64,000 nt of DNA from Maribellus luteus (GTDB taxonomy: Bacteria; Bacteroidota; Bacteroidia; Bacteroidales; Prolixibacteraceae): NCBI RefSeq assembly GCF_003576475.1, contig NZ_QWGR01000016.1, positions 62,001-126,000 of the forward strand, written 5' to 3'. Shown piece by piece: positions 38,004-47,182 of the stretch. The position numbers and the translations under genes were made by a program. The stretch's first letter is position 1; every line of letters starts with the position of its first letter. A model generated the notes under the pieces. That model was not told the DNA's origin. It made no database searches and was given only the letters and a program-made list of their open reading frames with translations.

Positions 38004-39869
38004 TTAGAGTTTCTCTATCCGGAATGTTCCGGAGATGTCCGAATCCAGCTCTGATTCGTCTGTTTTTTTGAGCAGTATATTTTTCCCGAGCAGATCGTCA
38101 GAAAACTGGTTGTTCCTGATCTGAACGTGTTTACAGAATTCAAATGTAAAAGTGTAGGGCCGTTGGTGGTAAGGCTCAAAGGTGTAGCTTCTGAATACTT
38201 CGTTGTTGTTGAAGGTGATTCCATCCACCGAACGGGCAAACAGCACCGGGTAATCAAACGGATGAAAGCGGTTGTTTTCAATTTTTATGTTCCGGTGAAA
38301 ACAGGGCGTTTCTTCATCCAGTTTCGGGATAATGGGATAAACCGAGATAATTGCCTCGCAAAACTGGTAGGGGCTGGTGTTGCAAAGTTCCCCAAAGGTG
38401 TTGTTGCGGATGGTAACATCCTTCACCGCACCCGATTCAAACCATCCGTTGGCATCTCCGGCTATCAGGATGGCGCTGCCACTCGATTCAAAAGTATTGT
38501 TTTCAACGACTACTTTCCCCGGCGTTGACACCAGCAAACCACGCGCCCGGCAATTCTTGAACTGGCTGTTGGTGATCTCCACATCGGGCGACCATGTTAG
38601 ATTCTCCAGCGCATCGCCCACTTGTAAAGTTTTGGGAACAGGCTGTGAAAATGTCAGCACAAAAACATCCTTGCTCAGTGGTTGAAAGGCTACTACTTCT
38701 CCCGAACCAATGGAATTCATCCGTTCGTTTTCGATAAAGCTGACGCGGTCGCCCTTACGCCCCCAAACCATGCCCGAGCTCTGATGGTGCATAAACCTGA
38801 ATTTTACTTTGTTTTCCGGCATTATCTCCTGTACCTGAACACTGGTGCCGTGGACATTGATCGGATCGTCCATCAAACCGGCAAATTCGCATTGCGTAAC
38901 TTTTACGAGGCCTTTGCAATTGGATATCTGAAGCCCATCGTCTCCGCCACCAAAATAATGGTTGCGTGCCAGGTTCGGAATGGCTCTGTACTGATCGAAG
39001 GTAAGGTCTTCGCTAAACTGCGCCAGGATACCCAGCCCGGTGGCATGAAAAAGAAACAGGTTCTGAACGGTGATGTTCTTCGAATCGGTAATAAACACAC
39101 CCGAATGAGCGCGGTTGGCATAGCGCATTACCAGGAAGTTTCCCTTTTTGGGTTTTCGGGCAAACTCGTTGTACAACCTCAAAATCCCCGGCATGGTAGC
39201 CACTGCTTTGTATTCCCGCCAGTTGCTGCCCAAACAACCGTTGTCGCCGGTTTGCGGCACAATGTAGCGTCCTTCCTGGTCAAATTCCATCGCACCGTAC
39301 CACTCATTCAGTTTATCGCCTTCCGGAAAATAAAGTTTGTCGTTTTCTATCCTGAAATTGGCTTCTTTCGCGTTAAAGGAAAGATCGATGTAATGATCGG
39401 TGACCTTCATGATCTTTGCCTGCGCAATCAGGGGCTGCTCCCAATCGATGCGCAGATTCTTCAAAACAATGTTGCGGCAACTGTCGAAGGTAAAAGGCTG
39501 CATCTGATCGTGAAAAACAAGCGTGGCACCCCGGCCGTCGATCACCAGGTTGTTTACGTTCTCAAAAAGAAACGCACAGGCCTTGGGGTTGATATCGGTA
39601 GTATTCGATTCAAAATAGGTTTTCTTCGTGCATTCATTCGGGTAAAAATGGTATTCTCCCGGACTAAACAACAAAACTTTGGGCTGATCTCCCTTGATAT
39701 CTTCCAGCGCTTTGTTGATGTATTTAACTGCATCTCTGTCTTTGGTTTTGTACAAACCGTAATCTCTTAAATGAATGTAAAGGGTGTCGTTTGGTGCATT
39801 GCTTGCGGCGGCAGGTTGAGCAAAGCCAACGAGTCCCAACAGGATGATAAAGAATAGGTTTGTTTTCAT
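38004..39869 (-). CDS. Secreted right-handed beta-helix protein, GH110-like alpha-1,3-galactosidase
   Basis: This 621-residue protein has a signal peptide (about 1-22) and a long parallel beta-helix. From memory of the family, GH110 enzymes remove terminal alpha-1,3-galactose, as in blood-group B antigens, and are about 600 residues long. The putative catalytic aspartates fall at Asp311 (FGGGDDGLQ) and Asp334/Asp335 (GLMDDPINVHG). The motif CKGLVKVTQCEF just before is typical. With the GH2 beta-galactosidase it suggests use of galactose-rich glycans, but the two genes are 19 kb apart. Confidence 0.75.
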   Translation of the reverse strand: MKTNLFFIILLGLVGFAQPAAASNAPNDTLYIHLRDYGLYKTKDRDAVKYINKALEDIKGDQPKVLLFSPGEYHFYPNECTKKTYFESNTTDINPKACAFLFENVNNLVIDGRGATLVFHDQMQPFTFDSCRNIVLKNLRIDWEQPLIAQAKIMKVTDHYIDLSFNAKEANFRIENDKLYFPEGDKLNEWYGAMEFDQEGRYIVPQTGDNGCLGSNWREYKAVATMPGILRLYNEFARKPKKGNFLVMRYANRAHSGVFITDSKNITVQNLFLFHATGLGILAQFSEDLTFDQYRAIPNLARNHYFGGGDDGLQISNCKGLVKVTQCEFAGLMDDPINVHGTSVQVQEIMPENKVKFRFMHHQSSGMVWGRKGDRVSFIENERMNSIGSGEVVAFQPLSKDVFVLTFSQPVPKTLQVGDALENLTWSPDVEITNSQFKNCRARGLLVSTPGKVVVENNTFESSGSAILIAGDANGWFESGAVKDVTIRNNTFGELCNTSPYQFCEAIISVYPIIPKLDEETPCFHRNIKIENNRFHPFDYPVLFARSVDGITFNNNEVFRSYTFEPYHQRPYTFTFEFCKHVQIRNNQFSDDLLGKNILLKKTDESELDSDISGTFRIEKL

Positions 39870-39909
39870 AGTTGTTATTTATTGCAAGATAAGAATCCCG
39901 CAGAAATGA

Positions 39910-40602
39910 TTACAGCATATTTTTAATCCCGGTGATGTGCGGCAGTTTTACCCAGTTGGGGTGTTCCGTTGTTTCTTCGGTTTGTTCGTGAAGCCAGGTG
40001 ATGTGAAAGGGAATATGAATGCCAAAGCCTCCCAGTTGTAGCACCGGTTCAATATCCGACTTGAAGGAATTGCCGATCATCAGAAAATCTTCCGCCTCAA
40101 TTTCGAGGTGACTAAGCAGTTTTTGGTAATCGGCCGGTCTTTTGTTGCTCATCACTTCCACATGATGAAAATATTTTTCCAGTTTCGATTTTTTCAGTTT
40201 CCGTTCCTGGTCGAGCAAATCGCCTTTGGTCGCCACAATTAGTTTGCAGCCTTTTTCTTTCAGATAGTCCAGCGTTTCAAGCACGCCGTCAAGCAACTCC
40301 ACCGGCTGATTGATTTGTGTTTTCCCCAGTTCAATAATCTGCACCAGTATTTTTGGCGGCACTTTGTTTCCGGTAATCTTCAGCGCCGTTTCAATCATCG
40401 AAAGCACAAAACCTTTGGTGCCGTAGCCGTATTCTTCCAGGTTATTCATTTCAGTGGCAAAAAGCACTTCCATGGTTTCGTCCGATGTACTGAAGTCGGA
40501 CAACAAAGCACAAAACTTTTCTTCGGTTTCGCGAAAAAAGGTCTCGTTTACCCAAAGGGTATCGTCGGCATCAAAAGCAATTACTTTGAAGTTCTGTTTC
40601 AT
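39910..40602 (-). CDS. HAD-superfamily hydrolase
   Basis: The protein has 230 residues from the ATG at 40602 (MKQNFKVIAFDADDTLW). The HAD motifs are FDADDTLW (nucleophile Asp), IVATKG (motif II), the Lys region around NKRPADY, and LMIGNSFKSDIEP (motif IV). The helical cap between motifs I and II makes it a YjjG/phosphoglycolate-phosphatase type. The natural substrate is unknown. It ends 40 nt from the GH110-like gene's start and is on the same strand. Confidence 0.87.
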   Translation of the reverse strand: MKQNFKVIAFDADDTLWVNETFFRETEEKFCALLSDFSTSDETMEVLFATEMNNLEEYGYGTKGFVLSMIETALKITGNKVPPKILVQIIELGKTQINQPVELLDGVLETLDYLKEKGCKLIVATKGDLLDQERKLKKSKLEKYFHHVEVMSNKRPADYQKLLSHLEIEAEDFLMIGNSFKSDIEPVLQLGGFGIHIPFHITWLHEQTEETTEHPNWVKLPHITGIKNML

Positions 40603-40723
40603 ACCATTAGAATTGATTGTTTTCAAAGGTATAGTATGGAACTCGCATGTATTTTAATCGTCCTCTTGTATGTGAATAATTTACATGCTCGTTTCATTTC
40701 TCTGCTGTTTTGTTGAAAAGGTT

Positions 40724-43216
40724 TTACAGTGCCAGGTTCACCACGGTAATGCCCGAACCGCCAAAATCCACGTGTTCGTCTTTGTAGCTGCGCACCATGG
40801 GCTCGGCACGCAGGTATTCGCGGATGGTTTCTTTCAGAATGCCGTGGCCTTTCCCGTGAAGGATGCGAAGCTGCCCCACTTCAAACATGATCGCTTCGTC
40901 GATAAACTCAGTGATTTTGGTAATGGCTTCATCCACGCGTTTGCCGCGGACATCGATCTCGGGTTTAAACGACAGACGGCGTTCCGAGAAATTTTCACCC
41001 AACACCGACGGCTTTCCGTAGTGTTTTTTGTCGATCTTTTTGGCTTCGTTGTTACTGATACGCTCAATATTTTTACGCGGAATGGTCGTCATCAGCTGCC
41101 CAAAGGCCACGATCGCATTTTTCTCGTTTATTTCGATGAGGTCGCCAATGGTATCCTGCCCTTTGATACGGACTTTATCACCCGGGCGCATCTCAATCCG
41201 TTCTTCCAGCTTCTCTTTCGGAATCGGTTTCTTTGATTCTTCGGGACGGCGTTTGTTACGCTCTTCTTCGCGGCGCTGAAGCTTCGAAAGTTTGCCGGCG
41301 AGCTGTTGATCGTCACTGGCCGATTTTTTCCCCACTTCTTTTTTCAGCCCTTCCAGCTCTTCGCGCATCTGCCGGGTTTTCTCCTTGTCGGCCTGCGCAT
41401 TTTTTATTTCGCGGATGGTGTTCTCAATCCGTTTGTTCACATCCTTTAGCAAAGCGTCGGCTTCTTCCTTTGCTTTTTTCAGGATCTCCTTGCGTTGTTT
41501 CTGAATTTCTTCCAGCTCACTCTGGTAACTTTCAGCCGTGTTATCCAGGATCTTTTCCACCTTGCGGATCTTCATGCGTTTGGTTTCCCAGTAGCGTTTG
41601 TCGCGGTCGATCTGCCGCAGGTTGCGGTCGAAATCGATGTGATCCTGCCCGATCTTCTCGGTGGCTTTCTCCAGTATCTCTTCCGGAAGGCCGATTTTCC
41701 GCGCAATTTCAAAGGCAAACGAACTGCCCGGTTTCCCAATCTCCAGTTTGAAAAGCGGGTTCATCTGGTGCGAATCGTAGAGCATGGCGCCGTTTACAAT
41801 CCCATCGGCCGACGAGGCAAAATGCTTCAGGTTGGTGTAGTGCGTGGTAATCACACCAAAGGTGCGTTGCTGGTTTAGCTTGTCGAGGATCGACTCGGCA
41901 ATGGCGCCCCCCAGCATCGGTTCGGTACCCGTTCCGAATTCGTCGATCAGCACCAGCGTTTTTTCGTTGCAGTTGCGCACAAAATGCTTCATGTTCATCA
42001 GGTGCGAGCTGTAGGTACTCAAGTCGTTTTCGAGCGACTGCTCATCGCCGATGTCGATAAACAGCTGATCAAAAATACCGGTTTTACTGCCGTCGTTTAC
42101 CGGGATCAACAGGCCGCATTGCAACATGTACTGCAACAACCCGGTGGTTTTCAGACACACCGATTTTCCCCCGGCGTTGGGTCCCGAGATCAGCAAAATA
42201 TGTTCTTCTTCCGTGAGCTTAATGTCGAGCGGAACAATTTTTCGTTTTTCCTTTTGCAGCGTTTTCAGCAAGAGCGGATGAATGGCGTTGTACCATTCAA
42301 TGATCGGCTCGTCGCGAAAGTCGGGGCGTTGTGCATCAAACTCAACGGCCAGCAAAGCCTTGGCGCGGATAAAATCGATCTCGCCCAAAAAGTCGTACGA
42401 ATACGCCAGCTCGGTGAGGTAGGGGCGTATGTCGTTCGAGAACTCGGTAAGAATGCGGATGATCTCGCGGCGTTCGGCATACTCCAGCTCGCGGATTTCG
42501 TTGTTCATCTCCACAATTTCGGTGGGCTCGATGTACGAGGTTTTTCCCGTGGCCGACTCGTCGTACACAATGCCTTTCAGCTTGCGTTTGTTGGCTGCCG
42601 GAACCGGGATCACAGCCCGCCCGTCGCGGATCGACACCGAAGCATCGTCTTCCACCCAGCCGTCTTTTTGCGCCTGCTTCAGAATGCTATGCAGCCGTTT
42701 CGACATGTTGTTCTGCATGTTGAAAATGCTGCGGCGAATCTGCGCCAGCTCCGAAGAAGCATTGTCGCGGATCTTCCCGAATTTATTCACGATCGTGTCG
42801 ATGCGGTCGTAAATATAAGGGAACACCTGCACGTTGGCAGTTTTTTGTTTCAGCAGCGGAAAAACCGCTTCCTCCTGTTTGCTGAAAAAAGTAACGATGG
42901 CACGCACGGCTTCGAGCGAGCGTTTCAGGTCGAACAGTTCCTGGGGCTCCAGAAAACGGCCTTCGATGCGTATCTTTTGCAGCGCCGCCCGCAGGTCGTA
43001 ATAATGCCCGGCCGGAAAATTGTCGTACTCGCGCACAATGCGGCTAAACTCTTCGGCCTCGCCCAGTTGTCGCAAAATGGTTTCGTGCGAGGTCTGGAAA
43101 TGCATTTCGTCCACCCACTCGTTACCCATGGTGCTGATGCACTTGGCATGTAACATCTCGCGGATGCGATCGAACCCGATCTTCGCCTCAAAATTATGTG
43201 GATAAACGTTGTTCAT
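40724..43216 (-). CDS. mutS2: MutS2 family protein
   Basis: This 830-residue protein has the MutS core (about 280-540) with the Walker A motif ISGPNAGGKSV, DEFGTGTEP and STYSSHLMNMKH. A long coiled coil (about 540-660) links to a C-terminal Smr domain with EIDVRGKRVDEA and ILHGKGHG. MutS2 suppresses homologous recombination and rescues stalled ribosomes in different bacteria. Which applies here is unknown. The protein is of normal length. The repeat island begins directly at its 5' end. Confidence 0.94.
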   Translation of the reverse strand: MNNVYPHNFEAKIGFDRIREMLHAKCISTMGNEWVDEMHFQTSHETILRQLGEAEEFSRIVREYDNFPAGHYYDLRAALQKIRIEGRFLEPQELFDLKRSLEAVRAIVTFFSKQEEAVFPLLKQKTANVQVFPYIYDRIDTIVNKFGKIRDNASSELAQIRRSIFNMQNNMSKRLHSILKQAQKDGWVEDDASVSIRDGRAVIPVPAANKRKLKGIVYDESATGKTSYIEPTEIVEMNNEIRELEYAERREIIRILTEFSNDIRPYLTELAYSYDFLGEIDFIRAKALLAVEFDAQRPDFRDEPIIEWYNAIHPLLLKTLQKEKRKIVPLDIKLTEEEHILLISGPNAGGKSVCLKTTGLLQYMLQCGLLIPVNDGSKTGIFDQLFIDIGDEQSLENDLSTYSSHLMNMKHFVRNCNEKTLVLIDEFGTGTEPMLGGAIAESILDKLNQQRTFGVITTHYTNLKHFASSADGIVNGAMLYDSHQMNPLFKLEIGKPGSSFAFEIARKIGLPEEILEKATEKIGQDHIDFDRNLRQIDRDKRYWETKRMKIRKVEKILDNTAESYQSELEEIQKQRKEILKKAKEEADALLKDVNKRIENTIREIKNAQADKEKTRQMREELEGLKKEVGKKSASDDQQLAGKLSKLQRREEERNKRRPEESKKPIPKEKLEERIEMRPGDKVRIKGQDTIGDLIEINEKNAIVAFGQLMTTIPRKNIERISNNEAKKIDKKHYGKPSVLGENFSERRLSFKPEIDVRGKRVDEAITKITEFIDEAIMFEVGQLRILHGKGHGILKETIREYLRAEPMVRSYKDEHVDFGGSGITVVNLAL

Positions 43217-43223
43217 TGCCCCG

Positions 43224-43254
43224 CAAAAATACAGTTCAGAGTTGAAAGTTCAAA
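43224..43254 (-). promoter_or_regulatory. mutS2 promoter, -33 box inside the heptamer repeat
   Basis: On the minus strand TTTG (43254-43251), a 19-bp spacer and TATTTTTG (43231-43224) form an exact Bacteroidota promoter, 8 nt before the ATG at 43216. The -33 box is one of the repeated cttTGAA heptamers that start the island. Confidence 0.6.
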
Positions 43255-43475
43255 GTTCAAAATTCAAGCGACAAGCTATTAGCTGCGAGCCGCGAGCTTG
43301 TTCTGTAGGTCAAATTAGATATTGACTGTTTTGTATTCGCTGATTCCAGAATTCAGCCTACTCTGTGTCTTCTCCGTGTCCTCTGTGGTTAAACTGGATT
43401 CTGGATACCCGATACTCGATACTTGATTCTGGATACTCGATACTCGAAGCTCACAACTCGCAGCACTTCTTCTTT

Positions 43476-43539
43476 GTCCCCATTTCCGAGGGGGACGAGG
43501 AATTCCGGAGGCTTCGACGAAGGAATGACGGAGGGGGTG
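43476..43539 (+). repeat. Hairpin module copy 1 (forward)
   Basis: 64 bp starting gtccccatttccgaggggg and ending ggagggggtg. Internal palindromes include gtcccc / ggggac and ggaattcc. One base differs from copy 2 in the gcttcgac region. Confidence 0.85.
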
Positions 43540-43808
43540 TCAGAGATACATTAGTTCAGTGATCAGCCGCATTCGCTGATTCCAGAATTCAGCCTACTCT
43601 GTGTCTTCTCCGTGTCCCCTGTGGTTAAACTGGATTCTGGATACCCGATGCTTGATACAGGATTTTTGATACTTGATACTCGAAGCTCGTAGCTCCAAGC
43701 TCTTTGCAATTTAACAGTTTGGCAATTTAGCAATCTTGCAGTTCTGTGCCGCCGTGTTGCTGTTTTTTGCTCGAAGCTCGCAACTCGAAGCTCGCAGCTT
43801 CCTTCTTT

Positions 43809-43872
43809 GTCCCCATTCCCGAGGGGGACGAGGAATTCCGGAGGCTCCGACGAAGGAATGACGGAGGGGGTG
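43809..43872 (+). repeat. Hairpin module copy 2 (forward)
   Basis: 64 bp. It carries cggaggctccg, a perfect 11-bp palindrome that copy 1 has lost, and a variant gtccccattcccgag start. Confidence 0.85.
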
Positions 43873-44047
43873 TCAGAGATACATTAGTTCAGTGATCAGT
43901 TGCATTCGCTGATCTTAGAATTCAGCCTACTCCGTGTCCTCTGTGGTTAAACCGGATTCTGGATACCCGATACTCGATTCTTGATTCTCGATACTCGATA
44001 CCGGATTCTCGATACTCGAAGCTCGAAGCTCGCAGCACTTCCTCTTT

Positions 44048-44111
44048 GTCCCCATTTCCGAGGAGGACGAGGAATTCCGGAGGCTCCGACGAAGGAATGA
44101 CGGAGGGGGTG
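44048..44111 (+). repeat. Hairpin module copy 3 (forward)
   Basis: 64 bp, variant ccgaggaggacg, followed by gttctggatactcg heptamers. Confidence 0.85.
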
Positions 44112-44302
44112 TGTTCTGGATACTCGATACTTGATACTCGAAGCTCGAAGCCCGTAGCTCGCAGCCCAAAGCTCGATCCTGACTCTGAACTTTGAACCCT
44201 AAACTCGGAACTAAACTCCCTCCCCTCATTAACATAGTTTAATTTTTTTTGATGGCTGTTAATAGCTTTATTCCTGACCTTTGGAGAAACAAAGCCAGGC
44301 AT

Positions 44303-44860
44303 ATGAAACAACTTTTACTTGCAAGCTTCATTTTATCCGGTCTGTGTTCAATGGCCCAGGACGAACGCATGCTTATCCAGGGGAAGATCGTGGACGCAAA
44401 AGGTGCCCCCGTCCCCGACGTTTACATTGTAAACCTGCTTAGCCACGAAAAAGACATCAGTTTGAAAAACGGGGTGTTTACCCTAAACATTTTGCCCACC
44501 GACTCGCTGCTGTTATCGCACATTTCGTATTTCCGAAAAATAGTAAGCGCCACCCAGTTGCTTCGAAACCCGGTGATCACGCTCGAATCGGAAAGCATAC
44601 ATGTGGAGGAAATAACCGTCTCGCCCGATGAAAAGTCGGCAGCAGAAATCGTTAGCCAGAATTTAAATGTAAAGGAATGGGACATCCGGCCGTTGCCCGG
44701 CGATGGTTTTTCGGAGTCGGAACGAGCCAAACAAACCATGGCCGAAAACAACAGCGTACTGCGCAGCGAAGCTTCCTCGGTATCCTTGCTTAAATTCTCG
44801 GTAGGCGGCATGCTGGAGAAATGGAAGAAAAAACGAAAGAAACGAAAAAACTACCGCTAG
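44303..44860 (+). CDS. Secreted transthyretin-like protein, paralogue of the protein at 21144
   Basis: This 185-residue protein starts at ATG 44303 with a signal peptide (LLLASFILSGLCSMAQ). It has one carboxypeptidase-regulatory-like domain (about 20-105; IQGKIVDAKGAPVPDVYI). The acidic middle (VEEITVSPDEKS) and the basic C-terminus (KKKRKKRKNYR) match those of the gene at 21144 only in position. It is the only gene in the 43.2-45.5 kb repeat block, with repeats on both sides, which fits a duplicated copy carried or trapped by the repeats. Confidence 0.75.
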   Translation: MKQLLLASFILSGLCSMAQDERMLIQGKIVDAKGAPVPDVYIVNLLSHEKDISLKNGVFTLNILPTDSLLLSHISYFRKIVSATQLLRNPVITLESESIHVEEITVSPDEKSAAEIVSQNLNVKEWDIRPLPGDGFSESERAKQTMAENNSVLRSEASSVSLLKFSVGGMLEKWKKKRKKRKNYR

Positions 44861-45010
44861 AAACAGAAGCTACAAGCCTTGAGCTTCGAGCCACGAGCTT
44901 ATTGGGAACTAAAATTGGATGCTCGATACTCGATACTCGATACTTGATTCTCGATGCTTGATTCTTGATACTCGAAGCTCGCAGCTCGCAGCTCGCAGCA
45001 CTTCCTCTTT

Positions 45011-45074
45011 GTCCCCATTTCCGAGGGGGACGAGGAATTCCGGAGGCTTCGACGACGGAATGACGGAGGGGGTG
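45011..45074 (+). repeat. Hairpin module copy 4 (forward)
   Basis: 64 bp. It has the variants ggcttcgacgacgg near its 3' end. Confidence 0.85.
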
Positions 45075-45288
45075 TCAGAGATACATTAGTTCAAAGTTCA
45101 GAGTTCAAAGTTCAGTGATCAGCCGCATTCGCTGATTCCAGAATTCAGCCTACTCTGTGTCTTCTCCGTGTCCTCTGTGGTTAAACCGGATTCTGGATAC
45201 CCGATACTCGATTCTTGATTCTCGATACTCGATACCGGATTCTCGATACTCGAAGCTCGAAGCTCGCAGCTCGCAGCACTTCTTCTTT

Positions 45289-45352
45289 GTCCCCATTTCC
45301 GAGGGGGACGAGGAATTCCGGAGGCTCCGACGAAGGAATGACGGAGGGGGTG
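45289..45352 (+). repeat. Hairpin module copy 5 (forward)
   Basis: 64 bp with the full ggaggctccgacgaagg tail. It is the last forward copy; the next copies, from 50147 on, are all reversed. Confidence 0.85.
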
Positions 45353-45741
45353 TGTACTCGATGCTGGATGCTTGATTCTTGATACTCGTAGCTCGAAGCC
45401 CGCAGCTCAATACTCTAAACTTTGAACACTGAACACTGAACTCTAAACTCCCTGCTCTCTGCTCTTTTCTCTGCCCGGTTATCTTATGTTTAAAATTCTT
45501 TTGCTACATTAGAACCCGTAATGTGGTGACACCCCGGGACGATCAGCAGCGATAGATTTGCCACCCCAGAAGAAAGCTTTACAAGGAGTTTGTAAACGTT
45601 TATCAATACTTAAAAACGAATATGGCTTTGGTATACTGCAAGAAAAGCGATTAAAACGCTTGGAGTTACAAATATTCAGGTACCCATACGTTAGCGGCAA
45701 TTTTGAATTAAAACATACTCTAACCTTTAAAAAACTAATGA

Positions 45742-46290
45742 ATGAAAAAATTACTATTCGCCCTAGGTGTTATTCTTCTTACTTCCAGCTTATATGCTCA
45801 AGATGCAAAAGATGCACAAAAAGAAACGACAAAAATGGATGCTTTTGCATCAAAAACAGGTACAATAATCAAGTATATTGACTATTCCCTACCAAACCTG
45901 AAGCTTAGCTTGGGTGTAGCTGAAACTAGAATTCGAAAAATTATTAGTGGACAAGAAGAAAAATACTTCTTTCAAATTTCAAAAGCTGGACAATATGACA
46001 CCAAAACAGCATCTATTGCTGACGAAGATTTAATTGAAGTTATTAAAGCAATTGAACCATTAAAAAAAGAATCAGTCTCTGATTTGGCATTAAATCCTGA
46101 CTATTTGGAAAACAAATTTGTTACAGACGACGGATTTAAATTAGGATATTATGTGAGTAAAGGAAAACTTGTTTGGTACTTAGTATTAGAAAAGTATGGT
46201 TCTGGAAATACAATCTTCGTAAATGATTTATCGACTATAGAAAAAGCATTTAATGACGCAAAACAGAAAATAGATGAACTAAAAAAATAA
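45742..46290 (+). CDS. Secreted protein of unknown function (182 aa)
   Basis: A signal peptide (MKKLLFALGVILLTSSLYAQ) precedes 160 mostly alpha/beta residues without cysteines. The sequence has a lysine- and aspartate-rich tone and ends in DAKQKIDELKK. I recognise no domain. It is AT-rich compared with genes outside the island. The coding sequence is clean and ends 16 nt before the first palindrome element. It is the first gene of the cassette-like array. Confidence 0.7.
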   Translation: MKKLLFALGVILLTSSLYAQDAKDAQKETTKMDAFASKTGTIIKYIDYSLPNLKLSLGVAETRIRKIISGQEEKYFFQISKAGQYDTKTASIADEDLIEVIKAIEPLKKESVSDLALNPDYLENKFVTDDGFKLGYYVSKGKLVWYLVLEKYGSGNTIFVNDLSTIEKAFNDAKQKIDELKK

Positions 46291-46306
46291 AATAATGAAA
46301 AGATCT

Positions 46307-46333
46307 CCGCTCCCGCGCGATTGCATCGCGTGA
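46307..46333 (+). repeat. Palindrome element 1 (left arm only)
   Basis: ccgctcccgcgcgattgcat begins the element; the hairpin stem is cgcgat / atcgcg. The right arm is missing. It starts 16 nt after the stop at 46290. Confidence 0.8.
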
Positions 46334-46406
46334 TAACGGGATGTTCAATAAACTGACTATACATAACTCAAAAATACCTTTGGTAAAAACCTTAAAATCA
46401 AACATT

Positions 46407-47036
46407 ATGAAAAAGCTACTGTTAGTCCTCTGGGCCGTAATTCCTTTTTTTGTTTATTCCCAGAATCAAGTCACTACTAAATCTGGAATTGTATTTATTG
46501 CCAAAATTGATGGTTTGTATGGAACCAAACTCGTATTTAGTGAAATTGTACCAGAACTTAAAAACGATGAGATTGACATCAGTGATGTAGTTTCAATCGC
46601 TGGTGAAATACCAACATTCAGATCAAAATCGATTAAACGCAAAAATTCCGATGTGAAATTTCTATCTGGAGATTTTTCAAAAGAATACAAAGAAAATCTG
46701 AAAGAAAAACGAGTGTCTGATGATTTGTACTTCGATCCGAACGCGAAAAATCAGGAGCTAAATGAAAACGTAACTGCAGGTGATTATTTGCAATCTGCAG
46801 GGATAAGATATTTAACTGGTGTTGGTCTCGGATTTGGCGGAGCAGGTATCTCGCTTATTGGTGCTTCTTCGGAGCAGGAGAGTTTGATAGTTGTAGGAGG
46901 AATAGCCGCACTTACGGGAGCAATATTTATTGTGACGGGGCATCTTCAACTTATTAAAGCCGGTGAAAAGATGAATCGGGATGCAGTAACACTATCGCCT
47001 TCTAACAATGGCATTGGCTTGGTTATAAACTTCTAA
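46407..47036 (+). CDS. Secreted/membrane protein of unknown function (209 aa)
   Basis: The start at 46407 gives a signal peptide (MKKLLLVLWAVIPFFVYSQ). The region to about residue 110 is soluble. The C-terminal part has two hydrophobic stretches (GVGLGFGGAGISLIGASS and LIVVGGIAALTGAIFIVTG) separated by a short polar turn, a likely membrane hairpin. I recognise no family. An upstream ATG at 46341 would add 22 residues but overlaps the element's edge. Confidence 0.7.
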   Translation: MKKLLLVLWAVIPFFVYSQNQVTTKSGIVFIAKIDGLYGTKLVFSEIVPELKNDEIDISDVVSIAGEIPTFRSKSIKRKNSDVKFLSGDFSKEYKENLKEKRVSDDLYFDPNAKNQELNENVTAGDYLQSAGIRYLTGVGLGFGGAGISLIGASSEQESLIVVGGIAALTGAIFIVTGHLQLIKAGEKMNRDAVTLSPSNNGIGLVINF

Positions 47037-47053
47037 GGGAATAGCCACTCTCC

Positions 47054-47126
47054 CCCGCTCCCGCGCGATTGCATCGCGTGGTAAAAGAAAGGCTAAAGAT
47101 GACACGATAACATGGTGGGGCTGCAG
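47054..47126 (+). repeat. Palindrome element 2 (complete, diverged right arm)
   Basis: The left arm hairpin cgcgat-tgc-atcgcg is intact. The right arm reads gacacgataacatggtgggg, with a broken stem. It starts 17 nt after the stop at 47036. Confidence 0.8.
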
Positions 47127-47182
47127 GTTTTAGTACAAAATAAGATAAATAGAGGAATAGATTTCAAACATAAAGAATCGAA

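Larger units (their letters stand above)
43238..44240. repeat. Composite repeat block 1 (heptamer tracts plus three hairpin modules)
   Basis: This kilobase between mutS2 and the gene at 44303 has no plausible gene. It holds three modules of the same layout: a tag close to ctctgtggttaaa, then tandem degenerate heptamers of the type NGATACT / CGAAGCT / CGCAGCT, then the 64-bp hairpin module. Heptamers of another type (AGAGTTC / AAAGTTC) lie at the mutS2 end and past the modules. Because 7 is not a multiple of 3, any reading frame through them gives a shifting 7-residue repeat, which is why apparent ORFs here are artefacts. Confidence 0.85.
44865..45480. repeat. Composite repeat block 2 (two hairpin modules)
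   Basis: The module structure matches block 1. Heptamers are especially clear at about 44915-45000, where ctcgata, cttgatt, ctcgaag and ctcgcag follow each other without gaps. A second heptamer tract of agagttc / aaagttc type is at 45090-45116. The tract ends at 45480, where a non-repeat sequence precedes the next gene. Confidence 0.85.

Noticed and set aside
38682-39770. 362-codon plus-strand ORF
   Set aside because: Antisense shadow of the GH110-like gene.
41984-43153. 389-codon plus-strand ORF
   Set aside because: Antisense shadow of mutS2.
43922-44311. ORF of 129 codons on the minus strand in composite block 1
   Set aside because: It reads heptamers and a hairpin module; no start or codon pattern of a gene, and similar frames arise in every block.
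45558-45881. 107-codon ORF upstream of the 182-residue gene
   Set aside because: It overlaps the better-supported gene with a signal peptide in another frame. The upstream part has no known domain, though it is not repeat DNA.
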